Source of the DNA: Bacteroidales bacterium UBA1223
Lineage (GTDB): Bacteria > Bacteroidota > Bacteroidia > Bacteroidales > P3
NCBI GenBank assembly: GCA_002309155.1
Contig: DBXB01000006.1
Coordinates: forward strand, 27,290-36,854
DNA length: 9,565 bases
Direction of reading: 5' to 3'
A program made the translations under genes and the position numbers. Positions 1 through 6,029 of the stretch are shown here, piece by piece (the stretch's first letter is position 1; each line of letters starts with the position of its first letter). Under the pieces are notes generated by a model that saw only the letters and a program-made list of their open reading frames with translations, did not search any database and was not told the DNA's origin.

Positions 1-1004
1 CCACCGTGGAACTGGACAGCCTTGGTAGTAACCTCCATAGCTGTCTCGGCTGCGAAGAGTTTTGCCATTGCGGCGTCGGCGCTGTAGGGTATGCCGTTAT
101 CTTTCTTGTAGTGTGCCGAACGACAAAGCAGACGGGCAGCCTGGACCTTGGTCTCGAGGTCAGCCATCTGGAACTGGCTGATGCTGCGACCGAACTGTTT
201 ACGTTCCTTGGTATATTTTATTGTCTCGTCCATAGCGCCCTGGGCGATGCCGAGAGCCTGGCAAGCGATACCGATACGACCTCCGTCGAGGGTCTTCATG
301 GCAAGACCGAAGCCTTTGCCGAGCTGACCGAGCTGACGGTCCTTGGGGATGCGGCAGTCTTCGAAGATAAGTTCGGTAGTGGCAGAGCCACGGATACCCA
401 TCTTCTTCTCTTTCTTTCCAACAGAGAAGCCCGGGTCAGTCTTCTCGACGATGAAAGCGCTGATACCTTTGGTGCCAAGACTCTTGTCGGTCATAGCGAT
501 GATGATGAACACGTTGGCGTAGGAGCCGTTGGTGATGAAAATCTTGCTGCCATTGAGCACCCAGTAGTCGCCATCCTCGACAGCCACAGTCTGCTGACCT
601 GCGGCGTCGGTACCGGCGTTAGGCTCTGTGAGGCCAAAGGCACCTATCCATTCACCTGATGCCAGTTTAGGCAGATATTTCATTTTCTGTTCCTCAGTGC
701 CGGCCTCAAGGATGGGAGCGCAGCAGAGAGAGGTATGGGCAGAGAGGATGACGCCCGTGGTGGCACAGACTCGGCTGAGTTCCTCGACAGCCATACCGTA
801 CATGATGTTGTTGCCACCCGCACCGCCATACTGCGTGGGGATAGGGATGCCCATAAGTCCAATTTTCGCCATTTTCTGGACGGTCTCGATGGGGAAACGT
901 TCCTCTTCGTCGACCTCGGCGGCGAGAGGTTTGACCTCTTTTTCTGCAAATTCGCGTATCATCTGCAGGAAGAGAGCTTCTTGTTTGGTTAGACTAAAAT
1001 CCAT
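1..1004 (-). CDS. Acyl-CoA dehydrogenase, short-chain (butyryl-CoA dehydrogenase-like), 3' end cut by window edge
   Basis: FAD-dependent flavoenzyme that oxidises a short-chain acyl-CoA to the 2-enoyl-CoA, or runs in reverse with electron-transfer flavoprotein. Translating the minus strand from ATG 1004 gives 334 residues. They include the family FAD-binding signature GLTEPNAGTDAAG (124-136), the flavin/substrate segment NGSKIFITNG (151-160), GIRGSATTELIF (203-214) and the C-terminal helical-domain stretch ERKQFGRSISQFQ (267-279). The reading stops at QFHG (331-334), the start of the second family signature, at the window edge. The family is usually about 380 residues, so some 45 are missing. 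These include the region where the catalytic glutamate normally lies, so catalytic competence cannot be judged. It lies downstream of the CotH-like gene on the same strand, across a 9-bp repeat array. I see no TAnnTTTG box in the 89-bp gap, so read-through from ridA is plausible. Short-chain specificity is inferred from overall resemblance. Confidence 0.93.
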   Translation of the reverse strand, partial: MDFSLTKQEALFLQMIREFAEKEVKPLAAEVDEEERFPIETVQKMAKIGLMGIPIPTQYGGAGGNNIMYGMAVEELSRVCATTGVILSAHTSLCCAPILEAGTEEQKMKYLPKLASGEWIGAFGLTEPNAGTDAAGQQTVAVEDGDYWVLNGSKIFITNGSYANVFIIIAMTDKSLGTKGISAFIVEKTDPGFSVGKKEKKMGIRGSATTELIFEDCRIPKDRQLGQLGKGFGLAMKTLDGGRIGIACQALGIAQGAMDETIKYTKERKQFGRSISQFQMADLETKVQAARLLCRSAHYKKDNGIPYSADAAMAKLFAAETAMEVTTKAVQFHG

Positions 1005-1048
1005 ATTGTATTATTATTAATTGTTTAATTTTCGGATGGTTGATTCCT

Positions 1049-1093
1049 CTAGATATTCTAGAAATCCTAGAAGTTCTAGAGGTTCTAGATTGG
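1049..1093. repeat. 9-bp tandem array CTAGAnnnY, five units (array 1)
   Basis: Five contiguous 9-bp units start with CTAGA at 1049, 1058, 1067, 1076 and 1085. Only the last four bases vary. The array ends at 1093, directly against the stop codon of the leftward CotH-like gene (1096-1094). CCTCTAGA (1046-1053) and TCTAGAGG (1075-1082) form a perfect 8-bp inverted repeat, so a transcript could fold into a hairpin after the CotH stop. No T-run follows that would mark a classical terminator. Confidence 0.93.
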
Positions 1094-2254
1094 TTATTTT
1101 GATTGATAATTGAAGAGGGAGTCGAGTCGGGGGATGTTAAGTTTGAAGAACTGTTTCATGATATTGATCTCGCTGTCGAAATCATTGGAGTCGCTGAATA
1201 CCGGATCGTCGACAGGCCAAACTCTCACGTTTGCTTCCACTGCCTTGCGGATAGTCTTCGCATCAGCGTCAACCATAGCTTCCAGTCGTTGGACAGAGAT
1301 GATATTCTGACGGCGCAGCTCGCACCACCTATTGGAGATGAGAGTCCGATAGGAGTCCCATTCCCACAGTCGGCGGAGAATGACAGCACGGTCGCAGTCA
1401 AGAATTTCGTCGAGCATATTGTATTCATAGTCGCTGTCGCGACCATAGGAATGGTCGTAATCCCACGGCGCTATACGGAAAGGTGTGGCGTCGTCGACCT
1501 TGTAGAGGTAATAGTTCTTGATAATACCGTCGGCATTGTTCGAGAAGAGGAGCAGCAGATGCCAGTCGGCGACATTGTTGATGTCGAACACTGAAGCAAT
1601 GCTGTCTCTGAAGAGCGAGTCGGAACTATTGAAGAGGAAGTCCCTCAGCGACTCAATCTGACATGTGCGGTCGTCCTTCTTCTTTTTGGGGAATTTCTGC
1701 TGGTAGATGTTGTTGGTGTCCTGCGGAGGGATGTAGCCGGTCTGAAAGATGCGTGGTTCTTTGAAAAGCACCGACGAGGTGTCGCTTCGGGAGATGCCGA
1801 GAGTGACAGGGTCCATTTTCTGCATCAGCACATAGAGTCCACGGGGGTCATCGTTTATCTGCAGGAGTGCGAATTTGCACTGCGGCGAGATGTTGACGCC
1901 GGGATTCATCATACGGAAGAGGTCGAAGGAGAGCTTGTGACGAAGGAATGTCTTGTCGACATAGCTCGCATTGAGCACCCATTTCTTGTCGGCGGGGAGA
2001 CCGCAGAGCTCCACAGGATGGTCAAACTTGAGAGAGAGCGACCACTTGGGGTGACGTGACGAACCACCACCACGATAATGGACGTAGGCGTCGGTCATGC
2101 TTCCGTCGACAGAGAGGGTGACGGGGGTCCAATCATCCCATCCAATGTCGGATTCAGAAGAGATGACAAAAGAATGCACCCTCTCCTTACCGCCGCCACA
2201 TGACAGCAGAAGGAGAGAGAGCCCTGTAAGACACAGTATGAGAAAATTCCTCAT
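1094..2254 (-). CDS. CotH-family (atypical protein kinase-like fold) lipoprotein
   Basis: This 386-residue predicted lipoprotein has a short hydrophobic signal ending in lipobox LLSC with Cys19. The mature part carries CotH-family landmarks: the glycine-rich strand HYRGGGSSRHPKWSLSLKF (59-77), WVLNASYVDKTFLRHKL (92-108), GLYVLMQKMD (139-148), KNYYLY (246-251) and the metal-site-like loop PWDYDHSYG (263-271). CotH proteins include Bacillus spore-coat kinases with a minimal kinase fold. Many bacterial members are extracytoplasmic and of unknown substrate. Here the lipid anchor implies a place in the envelope, and kinase activity is inference only. The gene begins 9 bp after the ridA stop, so the two are very likely co-transcribed. 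ATG 2254 is the only start that retains the signal peptide. The stop codon abuts a CTAGA array. Confidence 0.8.
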   Translation of the reverse strand: MRNFLILCLTGLSLLLLSCGGGKERVHSFVISSESDIGWDDWTPVTLSVDGSMTDAYVHYRGGGSSRHPKWSLSLKFDHPVELCGLPADKKWVLNASYVDKTFLRHKLSFDLFRMMNPGVNISPQCKFALLQINDDPRGLYVLMQKMDPVTLGISRSDTSSVLFKEPRIFQTGYIPPQDTNNIYQQKFPKKKKDDRTCQIESLRDFLFNSSDSLFRDSIASVFDINNVADWHLLLLFSNNADGIIKNYYLYKVDDATPFRIAPWDYDHSYGRDSDYEYNMLDEILDCDRAVILRRLWEWDSYRTLISNRWCELRRQNIISVQRLEAMVDADAKTIRKAVEANVRVWPVDDPVFSDSNDFDSEINIMKQFFKLNIPRLDSLFNYQSK

Positions 2255-2263
2255 TGCTGTGAT

Positions 2264-2641
2264 TTATTTCACAGCGATAGTCTCGATTTCAACCATAGCA
2301 CCCATAGGAAGTCCGGCGACAGCAAAAGCGGCGCGGGCAGGGCAGTCATGACCATAGTATTTGGCATAGACCTCATTCATGGGCTTGAAATAGTCCATCG
2401 TTGCGAGGAGGCAAGTCGACTTGACGACATCGTCGAAAGTGAAGCCAGCCTCGTCGAGGATAGCCTTGATATTCTTGAAGACCTGCTCAGTCTGTTCAGT
2501 GATGCCACCTTCAGCAAGCTTGCCGGTAGCGGGGTCGATAGGCACCTGACCGGAGATATAGAGAGTGTTGCCAGCGAGGACCGCCTGACTGTAGGGACCG
2601 ATGGCTGCGGGAGCCTTGGGAGTGCTAATTATCTTTTTCAT
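2264..2641 (-). CDS. ridA: RidA-family reactive imine/enamine deaminase
   Basis: This cytosolic protein of the YjgF/YER057c/UK114 family hydrolyses reactive 2-aminoacrylate and related imines released by PLP enzymes. At 125 residues it has the normal family length. Residues expected at the active site are visible: Tyr17 in IGPYSQA, SGQVP at 30-34, Asn89 in MNEVY, Arg103 in CPARAAF (the carboxylate-binding arginine of active members) and Glu120 in VEIET. The fold is normally a homotrimer with active sites at subunit interfaces. It is the first gene of the leftward cluster, with a TACCTTTGCA promoter about 60 bp upstream. The stop (2266-2264) is 9 bp from the CotH-like ATG. The retained arginine supports true deaminase activity rather than an inactive paralogue. 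Confidence 0.95.
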   Translation of the reverse strand: MKKIISTPKAPAAIGPYSQAVLAGNTLYISGQVPIDPATGKLAEGGITEQTEQVFKNIKAILDEAGFTFDDVVKSTCLLATMDYFKPMNEVYAKYYGHDCPARAAFAVAGLPMGAMVEIETIAVK

Positions 2642-2694
2642 TATTAGTTATATTTATTAATAATTAAGACATTGTATAATAATAAAAACATTTG

Positions 2695-2702
2695 CAAAGG
2701 TA
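2695..2702 (-). promoter_or_regulatory. Leftward promoter -7 element for ridA
   Basis: The minus strand reads TACCTTTG from 2702 to 2695, followed by CA, matching the Bacteroidota -7 consensus TAnnTTTG. Transcription would begin near 2688, giving a leader of about 45 nt before ridA. I find no good TTG at the expected -33 position, which falls in the palindrome at 2716-2730. Confidence 0.62.
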
Positions 2703-2715
2703 GTATTTTTTTTTG

Positions 2716-2730
2716 AAACAGGAACTGTTT
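2716..2730. promoter_or_regulatory. Candidate operator: perfect inverted repeat between divergent promoters
   Basis: AAACAG-GAA-CTGTTT is a perfect 6-bp inverted repeat with a 3-bp centre. It directly touches the rightward -33 TTG (2731-2733) and covers the region where the leftward -33 should be. A dimeric regulator bound here could affect both promoters. Six-bp arms can arise by chance in AT-rich DNA, so this remains a candidate. Confidence 0.33.
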
Positions 2731-2763
2731 TTGGTAAAAGTTTAGAAAAAATGCGTACATTTG
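2731..2763 (+). promoter_or_regulatory. Rightward promoter for the SGNH-anmK pair
   Basis: The -33 element TTG lies at 2731-2733 and the -7 element TACATTTG at 2756-2763, with 22 bp between them. This is within the spacing reported for Bacteroidota promoters. The predicted transcription start is near 2770, only a few bases before ATG 2773, so the transcript would have almost no leader. Confidence 0.72.
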
Positions 2764-2772
2764 CAAACCGAA

Positions 2773-3807
2773 ATGAGACGATTTCTTGTGCATATCATCC
2801 TGTTGTTCCTCGGTGCCGTCCTGCTGTACCTGCCGACGGTATGGATTGCCGGACTATGTGGGTTTCAGACCAATATCAAGTATGTTCCAGGCAATTACGG
2901 TCATATGGGAATGCGACTCCAAGAGGCTGACGCCACAGAGATGGAATCAGGGGTAATGCCCTCAGTGATTTTTCTTGGATCTTCGCACTGTTACAGGACT
3001 TTCGACACCAGGATGTATGACACGGCGGGAATCAAGACACTCAACCTCGGTTCAAGCATCCAGACCCCAAAGCAGTCGCTGGCATTGCTGAGACGCTACG
3101 ACAAGATACTTGGAAACGCCAGTCTGGTGATAATAGAGGTTCATCCCGACATTATCGGCAACAGCGGAGTGGAGTCGACCTGCGACCTGCTGTCGAACAC
3201 CCGTCTAGACCGTCCATTCCTGCAGATGGCATTGAGCCAGCAGAGTCTGAGGGTGCTCAACACCATGACATGCAGTCTTATGGACAGATGGGTGACCAGC
3301 ATTACAAAGCGACAGAAGAGTGAGGACAGCATAATCCATGTGATGACCAGCGGTGGCGATACCTCGGTCATGGGCGACTTCGCATACGTGAGAGGCGGAT
3401 TTGTGGAACTCAACAACTATTGCTGGCGGCCACATAATCTTGGTGAGAAAAAGATAACCATCCGTGACGACCAACTGGATGCCCTCAAAGAATGTGTCGA
3501 GCTGGCGACCCGTGACGGTCGGCGATGCCTGCTGGTGGAGGTGCCGTCGACCAAAGCGCTCTACAACGCCTACGCCAACCACAAAGAATTTGAACAAGCC
3601 GTACTCACCGTCACAGGTCCAGGCTGTCAGTACATAAACCTCAACGACGACCTTGTCCTGGCAACTCAGCTCGACGACTCTACATGCTTCTTCGACGAAG
3701 ACCACCTCAACCGCAAAGGGGTAAGAATCGTGAATGACAGACTTCTAGAAGTCCTAGATACTCTAGAGAACCTAGAAGACCCAGAAACACTCAATCTCAA
3801 CAACTAA
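2773..3807 (+). CDS. Membrane-anchored SGNH/GDSL-hydrolase-like protein
   Basis: I choose ATG 2773 (344 residues) over an in-frame TTG at 2761. The TTG lies inside the -7 element, and the hydrophobic anchor begins right after MRRF. One membrane segment (about 4-29) precedes an SGNH-type domain facing the periplasm. Visible elements are block I FLGSSHCYR (67-75, likely nucleophile Ser71), block II LNLGSSIQTPKQS (90-102), a central strand VIIEVHPD (119-126) and the terminal FDEDHLNRKG (307-316), giving the Asp308/His311 pair. Such proteins are often esterases or acetyl-transfer partners acting on cell-wall or surface polysaccharides. The substrate is unknown here. The tail 325-342 (LEV LDT LEN LED PET LNL) is encoded by a 9-bp DNA repeat and looks like an acquired extension. 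It is followed after 15 bp by anmK, so one transcript is likely. Confidence 0.75.
   Translation: MRRFLVHIILLFLGAVLLYLPTVWIAGLCGFQTNIKYVPGNYGHMGMRLQEADATEMESGVMPSVIFLGSSHCYRTFDTRMYDTAGIKTLNLGSSIQTPKQSLALLRRYDKILGNASLVIIEVHPDIIGNSGVESTCDLLSNTRLDRPFLQMALSQQSLRVLNTMTCSLMDRWVTSITKRQKSEDSIIHVMTSGGDTSVMGDFAYVRGGFVELNNYCWRPHNLGEKKITIRDDQLDALKECVELATRDGRRCLLVEVPSTKALYNAYANHKEFEQAVLTVTGPGCQYINLNDDLVLATQLDDSTCFFDEDHLNRKGVRIVNDRLLEVLDTLENLEDPETLNLNN
3745..3798 (+). repeat. 9-bp tandem array inside a coding 3' end (array 2)
   Basis: Four exact-start CTAGA units begin at 3745, 3754, 3763 and 3772, followed by two decayed units (CCAGAAACA at 3781, CTCAATCTC at 3790). Because nine is a multiple of three, the array stays in frame and encodes Leu-Glu/Asp-x triplets at the end of the SGNH-like protein. 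The first unit lies in a perfect 14-bp palindrome, GACTTCTAGAAGTC (3740-3753). Confidence 0.9.
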
Positions 3808-3822
3808 AAACCATCAAATCAA

Positions 3823-4878
3823 ATGTATATTCTCGGATTGATGTCGGGAACCTCGCTCGACGGACTTGACATAGCATACTGCAGATTTTACGACAAGAGG
3901 CATTTTCAACTCCTTGCCGCCGAGACCCACCCCTACCCTTCCGAATGGCGGGAACGACTCGGTCGACTTCACCTTGCCTCGGCGGAAGAATATGCACGCA
4001 CTGACGTCGATCTGGGACATTTTTTCGGCGAGGCCGTCAAGAGATTCAGGAAGAATCATCCAGGAGTGGTGGACCTGATAGCGTCGCACGGTCACACGGT
4101 GTTTCACCAGCCCGAGAAAGGATTCACCGCACAGATTGGTGACGGCAACGCCATTGCGGCAGAATGCGGACTACCCGTAGTGTACGACTTCCGTCGTCTC
4201 GATGTGGCACTGGGCGGACAGGGTGCTCCTCTGGTACCTATTGGCGACAGACTGCTCTACGGCGACTACAGTTGCTGCATCAACCTCGGCGGTATAGCCA
4301 ACATCTCGTATGAGAAAGAGGGAGAACGGATAGCCTACGATATCTGTCCCTGCAACATGGCATTGAATCACTTAGCCCGCCAGAATGGTCAGGACTACGA
4401 CTGCGACGGCGCCTTGGCGTCGCAAGGCAGAGTGGATACTGCCATCGTAGAGCAGATGGGCAAATTGGACTTCTACAGACAGATGCCTCCCAAGACTCTC
4501 GGCAAGGAATGGTTCGAGACTGAGTTTCTGCCCATATTGCAAGACAGCGACTTATCGTTGCCCGACCTGATGCGAAGCACCAGTGAACATATCGCGACCA
4601 TGATTGCCGACGCAGTAAAGGCGATAGCCATAAAGTCGGGAGGTTCTGTGCTCATCACCGGTGGCGGAGCAAGGAACACATTCCTCACAAACCGTATCAA
4701 AGAAAAACTAAGTCCTGTGACAGTGACGATTCCCGACGACGAAACGATAGACTACAAAGAGGCCATCATCTTTGCCCTGCTGGGATTCCTGCGCATCCAA
4801 GGCGAGACCAATACCCTCGCTTCGGTCACAGGAGCCTGCCGCGACAGTATCGGAGGAGTGGTGTGCGGAGTGGTGTAA
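3823..4878 (+). CDS. anmK: Anhydro-N-acetylmuramic acid kinase (AnmK)
   Basis: Cytosolic enzyme of peptidoglycan recycling. It opens the 1,6-anhydro ring of anhydro-MurNAc and phosphorylates it to MurNAc-6-phosphate using ATP. The 351-residue product starts MYILGLMSGTSLDGLD, whose GTSLDG (9-14) is the family phosphate-binding motif. Other landmarks are SHGHTVFHQP (88-97), DFRRLDVALGGQGAPLVP (122-139), INLGGIANIS (153-162), Asp173 in YDICPCN (172-178) at the position of the catalytic aspartate, and GGGARN (280-285) in the C-terminal ASKHA half. The usual DTGPGN loop reads DICPCN here. From memory, Bacteroidota homologues have similar D-I-C-P-x-N forms, so I do not read it as loss of function. 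It is close to the normal family length. It follows the SGNH-like gene by 15 bp and converges on miaA. Confidence 0.95.
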   Translation: MYILGLMSGTSLDGLDIAYCRFYDKRHFQLLAAETHPYPSEWRERLGRLHLASAEEYARTDVDLGHFFGEAVKRFRKNHPGVVDLIASHGHTVFHQPEKGFTAQIGDGNAIAAECGLPVVYDFRRLDVALGGQGAPLVPIGDRLLYGDYSCCINLGGIANISYEKEGERIAYDICPCNMALNHLARQNGQDYDCDGALASQGRVDTAIVEQMGKLDFYRQMPPKTLGKEWFETEFLPILQDSDLSLPDLMRSTSEHIATMIADAVKAIAIKSGGSVLITGGGARNTFLTNRIKEKLSPVTVTIPDDETIDYKEAIIFALLGFLRIQGETNTLASVTGACRDSIGGVVCGVV

Positions 4879-4879
4879 T

Positions 4880-4937
4880 CTAGAACCTCTAGAAGTCCTA
4901 GAAAATCTAGAATCTCTAGAAAATCTAGAACAACTAG
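4880..4937. repeat. 9-bp tandem array CTAGAnnnY between convergent genes (array 3)
   Basis: Six full units begin at 4880, 4889, 4898, 4907, 4916 and 4925, and a seventh CTAG begins at 4934. The array fills the gap between the anmK stop (4876-4878) and miaA. CTA at 4934-4936 is the complement of the miaA TAG stop codon. TCTAGA is self-complementary, so units can pair with each other in transcripts from either side. A two-way termination or 3'-end role is possible but not shown. Confidence 0.93.
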
Positions 4938-5830
4938 TTTTTGACGAACATTTCCGACAGACTTTTGGAGGCAGACTGCGACTCTATCCAAGAGATATCG
5001 TCATATCTTTTGAGCCATGTAAGCTGTTTCTTGGCATATTGCCATGTGTGGTTTTTAATCTGCATCACAGCCTCGTCGAGGCTGACATAACCATCAAAAT
5101 AGGCAAACAGTTCCTTATAACCCACAGTGTTAAGAGTATTGAGATTACGCAGAGGCAACAAGGTCTCCGCCTCATCCAACAGTCCCTGTTCCATCATCTG
5201 GTCCACACGTCTGTATATGCGGTCCCGCAGAGTGTCTCTATCTGCGGTTATAGCCACCTTGACAATCTCAAAGGGTCGTTGTGGGAGTGACGGCTGAAGC
5301 AGTTGACTGCAGGGCACTCCCGCCGTATGGATTATTTCCAAGGCTCGCTGGATACGTATGGGATTGCAATGGTCCACGACAGCATAATAATCAGGATCCA
5401 GTTTTTTCAGTTCCTCAAGCATGCCAGGCAGTCCGCCCTCGGCGATACGTTGTTTCAGACTCGCACGGAGTTCGGGTGTCGGGTCTGGCATATAATTGAT
5501 ACCCTTGCAAAGCGCGTCGACATAAAGTCCCGAGCCACCCACTGCCACCACAGTGTCGTACTTGCCGAACAGGGTGTCGAGAAGAGCGAGAGCCTCATGC
5601 TCGTAGGTGTAGACATTATAAGGATTAGTGACGGAACGGCAGGCGATGAAATGGTGAGGCACCGCGGCGAGTTCCTCGTCGGAGGGACGAGCCACACCTA
5701 TTTTGAGTTCACTGTAGAACTGGCGGGAATCGCATGAAATTATCTCGGTATGTAGCATCTCTGCCAACGATATCGCCGCCGCCGTCTTGCCGACAGCTGT
5801 AGGTCCAACTATGACGATAAGTCGAGGCAT
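4934..5830 (-). CDS. miaA: tRNA dimethylallyltransferase (MiaA)
   Basis: This enzyme transfers a dimethylallyl group from DMAPP to N6 of adenine-37 in tRNAs that read UNN codons. It makes i6A next to the anticodon and so supports codon-anticodon pairing. From ATG 5830 it has 298 residues, close to family length. Walker A GPTAVGKT is at 9-16, the DSRQFY loop at 34-39 (Asp34 is the expected catalytic/metal residue), GGSGLY at 98-103, NPIRIQRALE at 156-165, TVGYKE at 235-240 and QYAKKQLTWLKR at 264-275. A longer reading from TTG 5848 adds MNFELD, but those codons come from the repeat array, so ATG 5830 is preferred. The TAG stop falls in the last CTAG unit of array 3. The leader is repeat DNA without a visible Shine-Dalgarno. 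It is probably transcribed with, or just after, cca. Confidence 0.96.
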   Translation of the reverse strand: MPRLIVIVGPTAVGKTAAAISLAEMLHTEIISCDSRQFYSELKIGVARPSDEELAAVPHHFIACRSVTNPYNVYTYEHEALALLDTLFGKYDTVVAVGGSGLYVDALCKGINYMPDPTPELRASLKQRIAEGGLPGMLEELKKLDPDYYAVVDHCNPIRIQRALEIIHTAGVPCSQLLQPSLPQRPFEIVKVAITADRDTLRDRIYRRVDQMMEQGLLDEAETLLPLRNLNTLNTVGYKELFAYFDGYVSLDEAVMQIKNHTWQYAKKQLTWLKRYDDISWIESQSASKSLSEMFVKN

Positions 5831-5835
5831 ATCGA

Positions 5836-5863
5836 GTTCAAAGTTCAAAGTTCAAAGTTTCAG
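5836..5863. repeat. 7-bp tandem array GTTCAAA, short block next to miaA start
   Basis: Three exact GTTCAAA units (5836, 5843, 5850) are followed by a variant GTTTCAG (5857-5863). The block ends 5 bp before the miaA ATG (5830 on the minus strand) and so forms its immediate leader. It is the smaller half of an array split by the segment at 5868-5936. Confidence 0.9.
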
Positions 5864-5867
5864 GTTT

Positions 5868-5936
5868 AGCTTCGCTGACGTTGCTTCGGCTCGGCATAGC
5901 AAGCAAGTTTTCTCTGCTCTCGCTTTGCGCAACGTT
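5868..5936. repeat. Non-repeat segment with inverted ends inside the heptamer array
   Basis: About 70 bp of GC-richer sequence breaks the GTTCAAA array. ACGTTGC (5878-5884) and GCAACGT (5929-5935) are perfect 7-bp inverted ends 44 bp apart. TTGCTT (5881-5886) and AAGCAA (5901-5906) give a competing 6-bp inner stem. It encodes no convincing protein. It resembles a small dispersed palindromic element (REP or MITE type), and I have a vague memory of similar segments in other Bacteroidales intergenic regions. No target-site duplication can be claimed because the surroundings are themselves repetitive. Confidence 0.5.
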
Positions 5937-5939
5937 CAA

Positions 5940-6029
5940 GTTCAAAGTTCAAAGCTCAAAGTTCAAAGTTCAAAGTTCAAAGTTCAAAGTTCAAAGTTCA
6001 AAGCTCAAAGTTCAAAGTTCAAAGTTTCA
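5940..6029. repeat. 7-bp tandem array GTTCAAA, long block at the cca 3' end
   Basis: Twelve consecutive heptamers run from 5940 to 6023, ten of them exactly GTTCAAA and two GCTCAAA (5954, 6003). A variant GTTTCAG (6024-6030) follows and contains the complement of the cca TGA stop (6029-6027). A 25-bp stretch here (6010-6034) is repeated exactly at 5843-5867 on the far side of the embedded segment. Confidence 0.95.

Noticed and set aside
6..659. Long open frame on the plus strand, about 217 residues
   Set aside because: It lies wholly opposite the acyl-CoA dehydrogenase, whose minus-strand translation matches the family through its signature motifs. The plus-strand product has no recognisable domain. 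Similar long antisense frames at 1103-1594, 6429-7154, 7465-8118 and 8650-9408 are rejected for the same reason.
1046..1082. Classical rho-independent terminator after the CotH-like gene
   Set aside because: The 8-bp inverted repeat is real, but the loop is long, the stem is half AT and no T-run follows in the transcript direction. It is reported as repeat structure only.
2761..2772. Longer SGNH-protein start at TTG 2761
   Set aside because: It lies inside the -7 promoter element, upstream of the predicted transcription start.
4772..5290. Plus-strand frame reading through array 3 with a Leu-Glu repeat
   Set aside because: It overlaps both anmK and miaA, and the Leu-Glu stretch comes from the CTAGA array. 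There is no domain or promoter.
5831..5848. Longer MiaA start at TTG 5848
   Set aside because: The added residues MNFELD are encoded by heptamer repeat, and the family N-terminus begins directly at MPRLIVIVGPT.
5836..6023. CRISPR-like array
   Set aside because: The units are 7 bp, directly contiguous and without unique spacers, and no cas gene is present.
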